Of a stretch of 64,000 bases of DNA, positions 18,041 through 26,055 are shown piece after piece; position 1 is the stretch's first letter; each line of letters starts with the position of its first letter. The stretch comes from Methylobacterium oxalidis. Its GTDB lineage: Bacteria > Pseudomonadota > Alphaproteobacteria > Rhizobiales > Beijerinckiaceae. Where the stretch lies: the NCBI RefSeq assembly GCF_007992195.1, contig NZ_BJZU01000021.1:1-64000 (forward strand), read 5' to 3'. A program made the translations under genes and the position numbers. The notes beneath the pieces were generated by a model, which searched no databases, was not told the origin of the DNA, and saw only the letters and a program-made list of their open reading frames with translations.

Positions 18041-18361
18041 TCAGCCCTCGAGGTCGAGGCGCCCGTGGCGGGTCTCGTACTCGGCGAGGACGCCGCCGAG
18101 CACCGAGAGCAGGCGCTTGGCCGCGAGCGGGGTCAGGATGATGCGGTTCGAGAGGTCGACCACCACGTTCGCCGTCTCGGCGACGTTCCAGGTCCGGTTC
18201 GTGCCGAAGAACAGGTCGACCTGCTCGCGGGTGCCCTGCACGTTGACGACGTTGGCGAAGTGGGTCGCCATCCCGTCCTCGCGCCACTCGATCGCGCGGA
18301 CCTTATCGGTGGCCTTCGCGTCGGCCCCGGTCCCCATCGTGTCGCTCACGGCGTCCCCCAT
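18041..18361 (-). CDS. DUF3467 protein
   Basis: Small soluble protein (106 residues) matching the DUF3467 pattern: THFANVVNV, then a segment like EQVDLFFGTN, then SNRIILTPLAAKRLLSVLGGVLAEYETRHG. Function of this family is unknown. It opens the minus-strand operon, so it may be an accessory or regulatory subunit of the export machinery. The ATG at 18361 is chosen for length; a GTG at 18349 preceded by GGGGGA is a serious alternative start. Confidence 0.75.
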   Translation of the reverse strand: MGDAVSDTMGTGADAKATDKVRAIEWREDGMATHFANVVNVQGTREQVDLFFGTNRTWNVAETANVVVDLSNRIILTPLAAKRLLSVLGGVLAEYETRHGRLDLEG

Positions 18362-18636
18362 TCGGCGCGGCGCCCGGACCGGCCCCTGCCGAAGCGGGGG
18401 TGATGCACCCAAGTCACCGTCAATGTCTTTTTCGAGTAAAAGCGCTCGTCGACGAGCACCTTGCCTTTGCTGCATATCGACTTCATGTTGCTTTGCAAGT
18501 GTCGCAGAGCAACACGATCAGTGCTATCCCCGCTCTCCGTGCTGGCGAATCAGGATTGGAATGTGGCGCGGACGATCAGCGTCGGGGATTTTGTGTTGAT
18601 CCAGCGTCTCACCCCAGCATTCACGCCGCCCTGCCC
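18362..18636. promoter_or_regulatory. Divergent regulatory region between the export operon and the modification operon
   Basis: AT-richer than its surroundings. It contains a perfect 14-base palindrome GCTCGTCGACGAGC (18444-18457) and a second inverted repeat TGTTGCT (18486-18492) / AGCAACA (18508-18514). Both could be operator sites serving the two divergent operons together. No strong -35/-10 pair was recognised, so the exact promoters are not called. Confidence 0.45.
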
Positions 18637-19689
18637 ATGAATGCGCCGAACAGGCTGTCGGCGGAGATCGGGTTTCCGCGTGTCGAGCGCTTCCTCGCCC
18701 ACGAGATCGAGGCGCGGGCCCTCGCCTTTGCCCTCGAGCGCGGGCTTATCGGCCGCCTCGCGCGCAGGTCCGCCGCCGTGCCCGTCCTCGCCGCGGCCGC
18801 GCGCCTGCCGCCCGAGCGGGTGGGCATGCTCGTCGGGCTCCTCGTCGAGAGCGGCGTGCTGGCGGAAGAGGAAGAGGGCGTCGCGCTGACGCCGGAGTTC
18901 CGGGCCGTGCTCCCGGCCCGCGACCTGATCGAGGCGAAGCTCGCCTTCGCCGCCGCGGCGGCGGAGGACCTGCGCACGCTGTTTCCCGCCTTCGTCGCCG
19001 ACATGCCGGCCTTCATGGAGGGCTCGCGCACCTTCGAGCTGTTCCGCTACGACCGCTGCTTCGCGCTGACGCCCGAGAACATCGCCGCGACCCGCCGCTG
19101 GGTCTCCTACACGACCTGCCTTACCCGCTACGAGGCCGGCCCCTGCCTCGACCGGATCGACCTGACCCGCCACCGCCGCCTGCTCGATCTCGGCGGCAAC
19201 AGCGGCGAGTTCGCGGCACGCGCCTGCGCGCGGGCCCCGCACCTCGCCGCGACGGTGGTCGACCTGCCCGTGGTCTGCGCGCTCGGCCGCGAGAACCTGT
19301 CGGGGCGGGAGGAGGGTGCGCGGGTCGCCTTCCACCCCGCCGACATGCGCCGCGATCCTCTGCCCGGGGGCCACGACCTCGTGACCTTCAAGTCCGTGCT
19401 CCACGACTGGCCCGAGGAGGAGGCGCGCGCCCTGCTCGCCCGCGCAGGGCAGGCCCTGGAACCCGGTGGGTGCCTCGTGATCTTCGAGCGGGCGCCGCTG
19501 CCGCGGCGCGGCCGCCGGGCGGATTTCGCCGCCGCGCCGAACCTCGTCTTCGAGCCGTTCTTCCGCTCGGCCGACCTCTATTGCGACGTGCTGCGCGGCC
19601 TCGGCTTCGCGGATGTCGCGGTCGGCGCCGTCGAGCTCGAGACGCCCTTCCACCTGATCGAGGCGCGAAAGCCCGGGGGCCACCCGTGA
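18637..19689 (+). CDS. SAM-dependent O-methyltransferase (plant/bacterial OMT family)
   Basis: Likely small-molecule methyltransferase of 350 residues. The N-terminal 110 residues look like the winged-helix dimerisation domain of hydroxyindole/neurosporene-type O-methyltransferases. The Rossmann domain has the SAM loop LLDLGGNSGEFAARA (near 180) and the family signature VTFKSVLHDWPEEEARALL (near 250), followed by LEPGGCLVIFE. Start at 18637 (MNAPNRL) gives normal length. It opens a plus-strand operon and overlaps the kinase start by four bases (GTGA). The methyl acceptor is unknown. Confidence 0.82.
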   Translation: MNAPNRLSAEIGFPRVERFLAHEIEARALAFALERGLIGRLARRSAAVPVLAAAARLPPERVGMLVGLLVESGVLAEEEEGVALTPEFRAVLPARDLIEAKLAFAAAAAEDLRTLFPAFVADMPAFMEGSRTFELFRYDRCFALTPENIAATRRWVSYTTCLTRYEAGPCLDRIDLTRHRRLLDLGGNSGEFAARACARAPHLAATVVDLPVVCALGRENLSGREEGARVAFHPADMRRDPLPGGHDLVTFKSVLHDWPEEEARALLARAGQALEPGGCLVIFERAPLPRRGRRADFAAAPNLVFEPFFRSADLYCDVLRGLGFADVAVGAVELETPFHLIEARKPGGHP

Positions 19690-20336
19690 GCGGGCCGGCC
19701 TTCGTCGTCGCCGTCGCCGGTCCCCCCGGCAGCGGCAAGACCAGCCTCGCCGAGGCGCTGAGCCGGCAGCTCGGCGGCGCCCCGATCCTGTCCTACGACG
19801 CCTACGAGCGCATCACGGCCTGGCCGCCCGACCGCGTCGCCGACTGGCTGCGGCGCGGCGCGCCCCTCGCCGAGGTTCCGCTGCCGGGCCTCGCGACGGA
19901 TCTCGCCGCCCTCAAGCGCGGCGAGAGCGTGCCGGACCGCGCTCGCGGCGGCAGCCTGCGCCTGCCGCGCGGCGAGCCGCGGGTCGCCCTGTTCGACACC
20001 CTCCTCGGGCGCGCCCACGCGGGCACGGGCTGCCACATCGACTACCTGATCTGGCTCGACGTGCCCTTCGACGTGGCGCTCGCGCGCAAGCTCCGCAGCT
20101 TCACCGCCGAGGCCCTGCGCGACCCGCGCGCCGGGCCGCCGCTCCTCGCCTCCCTCGACGCCTATCTCGGCCGCTACGAGGATCTGCTGCGCCCGACCTA
20201 CGCGATCCAGCGCCAGCGCGTGCGGCCGGGTGCCGACCTCGTCCTGCCGGCCGCTCCCCTTGCCGACCTCCTCGCCGCGGCGCTACCGGCTCTCGCCCGC
20301 GTCCTACCCGCGGCGGCAGCCGAGATCTCCCGATGA
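19686..20336 (+). CDS. Uridine-kinase-like P-loop protein
   Basis: Predicted nucleoside/small-molecule kinase of 216 residues. The Walker A motif AVAGPPGSGKTSLAEAL begins near residue 9, and the middle carries a family-like PLPGLATDLAALKRGES segment and a possible lid (ARKLRSF). The start is GTG at 19686 overlapping the methyltransferase stop codon, which fits the coupling style of this operon; no upstream ATG gives a better alternative. Its stop overlaps the flavoprotein start (ATGA). Its substrate may be an intermediate of the pathway encoded here. Confidence 0.75.
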   Translation: MSGPAFVVAVAGPPGSGKTSLAEALSRQLGGAPILSYDAYERITAWPPDRVADWLRRGAPLAEVPLPGLATDLAALKRGESVPDRARGGSLRLPRGEPRVALFDTLLGRAHAGTGCHIDYLIWLDVPFDVALARKLRSFTAEALRDPRAGPPLLASLDAYLGRYEDLLRPTYAIQRQRVRPGADLVLPAAPLADLLAAALPALARVLPAAAAEISR

Positions 20337-22744
20337 TGCGCCACACCGCCGACACTCGAGCCCCGCGCGTCGTCGTCGTCGGGGGCGGCCTCGCGGCCTG
20401 GATGTCGGCCGCCTACCTTCGGCGCGTCCTTCGCCGGATCGGCTCGCCCGTGACGCTCGTCGCCGCTGCCGCAGCGCCGGAGCCGGGCGCCCTCGCGACG
20501 CGGCCCGCCTTCACCCGCTTCCTGCGCGGCTTCGCGGTCGACGAGGCGATCTTCATGCGCCGCTGCGGCGCGACCTACGCTCTCGCCAACCGCTACGACG
20601 GCTGGTTCGAGGAGGGCGCGGGCCACTGGCACCCCTACGGCGAGTGCGGGCCGCGCATCGACGGGCTCGACCTGTTCCACCCCTGGCTGAAGCACCGCCT
20701 GGACGGCGAGGAGGCGGGCGCCTACGGGGACTACGCCCCGCAGACCCACATGGCGGCGGCCGGGCGCGGTCCCGCGCCGGAGGAGGGCGGCTCCGCGGTG
20801 ACCGAGGCGGGTAGCTACGGCTACCATCTCGACCGCGCCGGCCTCGTGCCCTTCTTCCGCGAGATCGCCATCTCGGAGGGCGTGCGCGCGATCACGGGCC
20901 GGGTCGTGGCGGCCGAGACCAGCCCGCTCGGCGACGTGGAGAGCCTCACCCTCGAGGGCGGCGCCAGCGTCGCGGGCGACATCTTCGTCGATGGCACGGG
21001 TGCCGCCGCCTTCCTCATCGGCGGGACCCTCGGCGAGCCCTGGATCGAGGACGCGGCGGCGGGCGTCTGCGACCGCCTCGCGAGCCTCGCGCTGCCGCCG
21101 GACCCGGCGCGCCCGCCCTTCACAACCTATGCCGGCGCGCCCGAAGGCTGGACCTCGCGCCTGCCGCTCGCCGGCCGCACCGAGGCGTCGCTCGCCTATC
21201 GGTCGGAGGCGACCGGACCGGAGGCCGCCGAGACCGCCTTGAGGGACTTGAGCGGCGCGGCGCCCGGCGCCGCGATCCGCCACCGCGTGCTGCGGACGGG
21301 CCGCCGCCGGGCGCCCTGGCTGCGCAACGTCGTCGCGATCGGAGCCTCGGCCCGGGACCCGGGCCCGCTCGGCGGGTTCGAGGCCGACCTGATCGTCTGC
21401 GCCCTCGAGGCGTTCGTGGAGCACCTGCCGCGCGGCGAGGGCGTGGCCGTGCTGCGCCAGGCCTATGCCCGGCGGATGAACGATCTCGCGGACGAGGCAT
21501 TCGGCGCGGTGGCGCTGCACTACGCCCTCGGCCGCCGCACGGAGCCGTTCTGGGCGGCGGCCCGCGCCGCGCCGCTGCCGGACGCGCTCGCCGACCGGCT
21601 CGATCTCTACGAGATCGGCGGACGGGTCTCGGTGCCCGAGGCGCGCCTCTTCGGGGAGAGCGACCATTACCGCCTGCTCGCGGGCGCCGACCTCCTGCCG
21701 CGCCGCACCTTCGCGCCGGTCGACCTCGCGGGCCCGCGCGGCCTCGGGACCTTCCTCGCCGGAATCCGCGCCCGCGCCGTTCAGATCGCGGAGACGATGG
21801 CGCCGCACGCGCTGCTGATGGAGCGTTTGCACGGGCCGGCCGAGGCCCCGCGCGCGGAGGTTCGCGTCGCGCCCGCGGCGCGCGCCGCCGCCGGGCCCGA
21901 GGCGCTACGCCGGAGCGAAGACGGCGCCCGCCTCGCCGACCTGGTCGCGGGCCTCGGCCAGCCCTTCGGCTACGAGCGTTCCGTCAAGGCGTCGGCGGGC
22001 GTGCTCCAGACCGACCGGTTCCTGATGAGCCTGCACCGGACGAGCCTCGGCCCCGAGTCCGGCCCCGTCCTCGACGCGCTCGCGGCCAAGCTCGGCCTCG
22101 CCGAGGCGGCGCGCGCCGAGGCCGCGGCCCTCATGGCCGAGGCCGACCTGCTGCACCTCGGATACGAGGACGGGCCGGCGGGCCCGCTCTACAAGCTCTA
22201 CGTCGAGTGGTCGGCCCGGACGGATGCGGCCTTCGCCGACGAGGGTGCGCCGGGCGGCGAGCCGCTCCTCGTGCACCGCGCCTACAAGTGGGACCCGCGC
22301 CGGCCGGGGCCGCCGGTCGTCACCCTCTACCACTGGCCGCGGGTGCGCACGCCCGAGGCGATCGCCGCGCGCCTCTCACGCCTCGGTGCGGGCGAGGCCG
22401 GCTGGGGCGAGGCCGGACCCCGCGTGCTCGCCCCGGCGCGGGCGCTCCTCGACTTGGCGCGGGCGCGCGGGCGCGGCCTGCCCCACTACTTGGAAGCCCG
22501 GGAGGCGCCGGGCCCGCGCCTCTCCTACGATCTCAACCTCTACGCCTGCGGCCTCCCGGTCGCCGCGGCCGAACCGCTCCTCGCCGGGGCCTTCGCCGAT
22601 CTCGGCGTGCCCCCGCCCGAGGCCGCCTCCGTGCTCGCCGAGCGGCGCGAGGAATCCCTCGGCCACGTTGCGGGCGGCGTCGGGCGGGACGGGCGCCCCT
22701 TCCTCACGCTCTACTCCGGCGTCGCCGCGGGATCGGGTACATGA
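20333..22744 (+). CDS. Tryptophan-halogenase-like flavoprotein with an extra C-terminal domain
   Basis: Large protein of 803 residues. Residues about 12-490 follow the flavin-dependent halogenase pattern: VVVVGGGLAAWMSAAYL binds FAD, and GWTSRLPLAGR occupies the place of the family's WxWxIP segment. By eye, the lysine essential in PrnA/RebH-type enzymes is replaced (C78-G-A-T-Y-A83), and the EPLES-type active-site segment reads GPLGGFE (344-350), so halogenation may be lost. Residues about 500-803 are an unrecognised domain with regularly spaced Tyr/Lys strands (YKLYVEW, YKWDP, VTLYHW, LNLYACGL, FLTLYSG), reminiscent of a beta-barrel enzyme such as ABBA prenyltransferases; this is a weak guess. 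Overlaps both neighbours by ATGA. Confidence 0.72.
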   Translation: MMRHTADTRAPRVVVVGGGLAAWMSAAYLRRVLRRIGSPVTLVAAAAAPEPGALATRPAFTRFLRGFAVDEAIFMRRCGATYALANRYDGWFEEGAGHWHPYGECGPRIDGLDLFHPWLKHRLDGEEAGAYGDYAPQTHMAAAGRGPAPEEGGSAVTEAGSYGYHLDRAGLVPFFREIAISEGVRAITGRVVAAETSPLGDVESLTLEGGASVAGDIFVDGTGAAAFLIGGTLGEPWIEDAAAGVCDRLASLALPPDPARPPFTTYAGAPEGWTSRLPLAGRTEASLAYRSEATGPEAAETALRDLSGAAPGAAIRHRVLRTGRRRAPWLRNVVAIGASARDPGPLGGFEADLIVCALEAFVEHLPRGEGVAVLRQAYARRMNDLADEAFGAVALHYALGRRTEPFWAAARAAPLPDALADRLDLYEIGGRVSVPEARLFGESDHYRLLAGADLLPRRTFAPVDLAGPRGLGTFLAGIRARAVQIAETMAPHALLMERLHGPAEAPRAEVRVAPAARAAAGPEALRRSEDGARLADLVAGLGQPFGYERSVKASAGVLQTDRFLMSLHRTSLGPESGPVLDALAAKLGLAEAARAEAAALMAEADLLHLGYEDGPAGPLYKLYVEWSARTDAAFADEGAPGGEPLLVHRAYKWDPRRPGPPVVTLYHWPRVRTPEAIAARLSRLGAGEAGWGEAGPRVLAPARALLDLARARGRGLPHYLEAREAPGPRLSYDLNLYACGLPVAAAEPLLAGAFADLGVPPPEAASVLAERREESLGHVAGGVGRDGRPFLTLYSGVAAGSGT

Positions 22745-23613
22745 GACTCGATTCCGCCCGCGTCGAACTCGCCGCTCCGGACGACCGCTACGCCGATTAC
22801 TGCCTGTGGGACTACGAGCCGCTGGGACCGACCACCGGCCGCCTGCGGCAATCGACGCTGCTCTGGCACTCGCTGGCGGGCGCCGGCGCGCACCCGCGCC
22901 TCTACGCGATCTGCGACGCCCTGCGCGCCGGTCTCGGCCCCGGCCGCAGCGTCTGGGGCGCGAAGCGGCGCGGCGCGGTCACCACCTGGGAGTTCTACTT
23001 CTACGACTATGCGCGCCTCGAGCGTGCGGTGTCGGTCGCGCGGGTCCTGGCGATCCTGGCGCCCTTCGCGCCGACGCGGCTCGGTGACCCGGAGGGGCGT
23101 CCCTACTTCATGTTCTCGCTCGACCTCGACGCGGCGCTGGCGCGGGGCGAGCGGGACCTCGACCAGATCAACATCTACGTGGGCAATCCCGGCAGCAGCG
23201 TCTCGTCCGGGCTCTCCTACGCGCTCACGCGGGAGGGCCTGCGCTTCGACAACCTCTACAGCTTCTTCGACGCGGCGAGTGAGCGCGAGGCCATCCGCGC
23301 CAAGGCCGCCTGCTCGGCCCATCTCGACCTCGCCGGCCTCGATCTCGACCAGATTCTCTGGCCCGAATTGATGGGCTGCCACACCGTCGTCGTGGCGAAC
23401 AAGCGCCTGTGCGATGGCGTCTACTTCTCGCGGATCGGGATCGACCCGTTGATTCTCGCCCTCGAACGGCTCGCCTACCCGGCCGATCTCCTCGCCTTCC
23501 TGCGGGACGAGCGGCGGCGGCTCTCCCACCTGCTCTTCGACGTCGGCATCGACTACGCGGTCGTCGACGGCCGCCCGGCGGTGACGAAGAGCGCCTATTA
23601 CGGATTGCTGTGA
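22741..23613 (+). CDS. Unrecognised 290-residue protein in the modification operon
   Basis: No family recognised with confidence. The sequence is rich in aromatic strands at regular spacing (TTWEFYFYDY, PYFMFSLDLD, INIYVGNPG, DGVYFSRIGID, LLFDVGIDYAVVDG), pointing to an antiparallel beta-sheet enzyme, soluble and without signal peptide. The strand style resembles the C-terminal domain of the preceding flavoprotein, so they may be related. It is translationally coupled by an ATGA overlap at its start and followed within a few bases by the radical SAM gene. Probably an enzyme acting on the same substrate. Confidence 0.6.
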   Translation: MRLDSARVELAAPDDRYADYCLWDYEPLGPTTGRLRQSTLLWHSLAGAGAHPRLYAICDALRAGLGPGRSVWGAKRRGAVTTWEFYFYDYARLERAVSVARVLAILAPFAPTRLGDPEGRPYFMFSLDLDAALARGERDLDQINIYVGNPGSSVSSGLSYALTREGLRFDNLYSFFDAASEREAIRAKAACSAHLDLAGLDLDQILWPELMGCHTVVVANKRLCDGVYFSRIGIDPLILALERLAYPADLLAFLRDERRRLSHLLFDVGIDYAVVDGRPAVTKSAYYGLL

Positions 23614-23621
23614 GGCGCGCG

Positions 23622-24539
23622 ATGGCTCTCTACGACCACGCCGCCTACGTCTCGCTGACGATGGAGTTCCGCTGCAATCTGAAGTGCGTGCACTGCATGA
23701 TCGAGGGCACGATGGACCGGCTCGCGCCGGAATCCGACGCCCATTTCGAGGCTCTGCTGGCGCGGAACGCGCGGGAGCGGCGCTGGACCGGGCTGATCCT
23801 GACGGGCTCCGAGATCACGCTCCGGCGCGACCTGCCCGACCTCGCCCGCCGCGCCCGGGCGAGCGGCTTCGAGCACGTGCGCATCCAGACCCACGGCATG
23901 CATCTCGGCCAGCCGAGCTTCTGCCGGCGCCTCGTCGAGGCCGGGATCGACGAGTTCTTCGTCTCGATCGCCGGCTCGGACGCGGCGAGCCACGACGGCC
24001 TCACCCTCGTGCCCGGCTCCTTCGAGCGCGCCCTGCGGGGGCTCGAGACCCTGGACGCGATGGAGGGCGTCGCGACGCTCACGAACACCGTCGTGACGGC
24101 GCGGAGCTACCGCCTCCTGCCCGGCATCGTGGAGCGGCTCGCGCACCTCAAGCGCCTGACGCAGATGGAGTTCTGGGTCTACTTCCCGATGGCCGAGCGC
24201 GACGCGAAGGGCCTCGTGGCCTCCCACGCCGAGATCCTGCCCTACCTGCGCGAGGCGGTCCTGCGGGCCCGCGCCCTCGGCCGGGCGGTGGAGGTCAAGA
24301 ACTTCCCCGAATGCCTGCTGGGCGAGCTCGGCGACGCGCTCGTCAACGGCCAGCCGGAGCTGCACATCGACCCCGATTTCTGGCGCGAGTTCGAGCGCAA
24401 CGGCTTCTACCAATGCGTCCACCGCGACGCCTGCTCCTCGCGGGAATGCCTGGGGCTGAACACCGCCTACATCGCGAAATTCGGGACCGAGGCGGAGCTT
24501 CTGAGGCCCCTGCGCGCCCGGCGCACGGTCCGCGCCTGA
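23622..24539 (+). CDS. Radical SAM enzyme
   Basis: Protein of 305 residues with the iron-sulfur/SAM signature CNLKCVHC (C18, C22, C25) near the N-terminus, a GSEITLRRDLPDLARRA segment and ISIAGSDAASHDGL-type substrate loop (VSIAGSD near 118). Four further cysteines cluster late (C231, C265, C271, C276), which could bind an auxiliary cluster as in SPASM/twitch enzymes, though the spacing is not canonical. The ATG at 23622 has TGAGG upstream; a GTG at 23610 would give a 4-base overlap like the other junctions. It closes the operon. Radical SAM plus a PqqD-like domain elsewhere in the island hints at peptide modification. Confidence 0.83.
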   Translation: MALYDHAAYVSLTMEFRCNLKCVHCMIEGTMDRLAPESDAHFEALLARNARERRWTGLILTGSEITLRRDLPDLARRARASGFEHVRIQTHGMHLGQPSFCRRLVEAGIDEFFVSIAGSDAASHDGLTLVPGSFERALRGLETLDAMEGVATLTNTVVTARSYRLLPGIVERLAHLKRLTQMEFWVYFPMAERDAKGLVASHAEILPYLREAVLRARALGRAVEVKNFPECLLGELGDALVNGQPELHIDPDFWREFERNGFYQCVHRDACSSRECLGLNTAYIAKFGTEAELLRPLRARRTVRA

Positions 24540-25074
24540 TCGTCCGCGCCGGTCGGGCCCCGCCTGCGCGAAGCGACCGAATCACCGGGCCGGCTTCTCG
24601 TGCCTCCCGGGCCAGCCGCAGCCCTGCGAATCCGCGCCGGCGCCGGCCTGTGCCGGCGCATGGGGCCCGGAACCATCCGACGTCGCCCCGGCGGCCCGAT
24701 CCCTCATCTTGATGTCTTCCAAGTCACGGCAGAATCAGCAGCCGCACCCGCCGTCACGGCGCGAACGGCAAAGACACCAAAAGCTCACGTGATCCGCAGC
24801 TCGACCGCTCGGAGCGCGCAGGGATCGTCCGAATACGCTGAAAATAGCGGCGAAGGATGCGCAGCTCGACTTTATTTCAGCGAATAGCTGTGCGCTCAGG
24901 GCCAAGCTTTGAGCCGCCTTTGATTTACCTCAACTGTGCTTTTCAGAATACGGCGTGCGGCGTGAGACGCAGGATCAACGCGAAACGCGCCGCCCATCTC
25001 CGCAACGTGCGACCGCGTTGGTACGAAGCGTACGGAACGATGCGGAAACCGCACATCCATCCCCTGGGGGACAC
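24540..25074. other. Intergenic region upstream of sapC; no gene seen
   Basis: About 535 bases. Small open frames here have no protein-like features. The right half is AT-richer and holds an inverted repeat, CGCTGAAA (24836-24843) / TTTCAGCG (24875-24882), a 10-base direct repeat GCAGCTCGAC (24796-24805 and 24861-24870), and a promoter-like element listed separately. It looks like a control region for the sapC/giant-protein unit. Confidence 0.5.
24920..24949 (+). promoter_or_regulatory. Candidate sigma-70 promoter for sapC and the giant gene
   Basis: TTGATT (24920-24925), an 18-base spacer and CAGAAT (24944-24949), each 4/6 to consensus, in an AT-rich patch about 125 bases upstream of the sapC start. 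It is the best promoter-like element in the region; no stronger one was seen between sapC and the giant gene. Confidence 0.35.
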
Positions 25075-25866
25075 ATGACCAAGCAACTTCTGATCTACGA
25101 GCGCGCGGTTCCGGTGACGCGGCAGCGCCACGGCTCCTGGTCCGTCAAGGCGGGCACGACCTTCGAGTTCGCGCGCGGCGTCAACTCCGTGCCCCTGATG
25201 GTGGCCGAGTTCGGCAACGCGGCGGCCGAGTACACGATCGTGTTCGGCGGCGCCGCCGACGAGATCATCCCGGTGGCGCTCCTCGGCATCCGCGACAACG
25301 AGAACCTCTACGTCAACGATTCGGGCGCCTGGGCGGGCAACTACGTGCCGGCCTTCCTGCGCCGCTACCCGTTCGTGTTCTCCAGCGACAACGCGAACGA
25401 GGCCGACGCCACCTTCACCCTGTGCGTCGACGAGGAGTTCTCCGGCTGCAACGACGAGGGCCGCGGCGAGCGCCTGTTCGATGCGGACGGCGAGCGCACG
25501 CAGTACCTGCAGAACGTGCTCGGATTCCTCCAGGCCTACCAGGTCCAGTTCCAGCGCACGAAGGACTTCGTGAAGCGGCTGCAGGATCTCGACCTGCTGG
25601 AGCCGATGCAGGCGCAGTTCACCCTGCGCACCGGCCAGCGCTCGACGCTGTCGGGCTTCAGCGTGGTCAACCGCGACCGCCTCAAGGCTCTGCCTGCGGA
25701 CAGGCTCGCCGAGCTGATGCAGGCGGACGAGCTGGAGCTGATCTACCTCCATCTCGGCTCGCTGCGGAACCTGACCCCGATCGCCGAGCGCATCGGCGGC
25801 GCCGCCGAGCCGGCGGACACCGCGCCGGCCACGCCGGCCGATTTCGAGACCTCCGGCAACGCCTGA
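25075..25866 (+). CDS. SapC family protein
   Basis: Protein of 263 residues matching the SapC family along its whole length: MTKQLLIYERAVPV at the start, NSVPLMVAEF, RRYPFVF, FSGCNDEGRGERLFD, YLQNVLGFLQAYQVQFQRT, LLEPMQAQFTLRTG and DELELIYLHLGSLRNL near the end. The family is named after a Campylobacter fetus S-layer secretion gene, but its molecular role is unclear; in alphaproteobacteria it often neighbours tryptophan-halogenase-like genes, as here. Start at 25075 with GGGGG four bases upstream. It precedes the giant surface-protein gene by 189 bases without an obvious terminator, suggesting co-transcription. Confidence 0.88.
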   Translation: MTKQLLIYERAVPVTRQRHGSWSVKAGTTFEFARGVNSVPLMVAEFGNAAAEYTIVFGGAADEIIPVALLGIRDNENLYVNDSGAWAGNYVPAFLRRYPFVFSSDNANEADATFTLCVDEEFSGCNDEGRGERLFDADGERTQYLQNVLGFLQAYQVQFQRTKDFVKRLQDLDLLEPMQAQFTLRTGQRSTLSGFSVVNRDRLKALPADRLAELMQADELELIYLHLGSLRNLTPIAERIGGAAEPADTAPATPADFETSGNA

Positions 25867-26055
25867 GGCGGCATCGCCTGGGCCGCGAGGGGGCGGTCCG
25901 GGCGAGGCCCTCCGACAGGGATCGCCGCGCCGGGGCGGAGCGGCGGTCCAGACCACCGGAACACCTGAACGACACCCCCGGGCGCCTCTCGGCGCGCCGG
26001 GTCAAGCGCCTCGTGTGCGCTTCTCGGCGCGCGCCTTACGGCTGGAGAGAGTGGG

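Noticed and set aside
20333..22744. Naming the flavoprotein a tryptophan halogenase
   Set aside because: Two catalytic positions appear substituted and a large extra domain is present, so only halogenase-like is supported.
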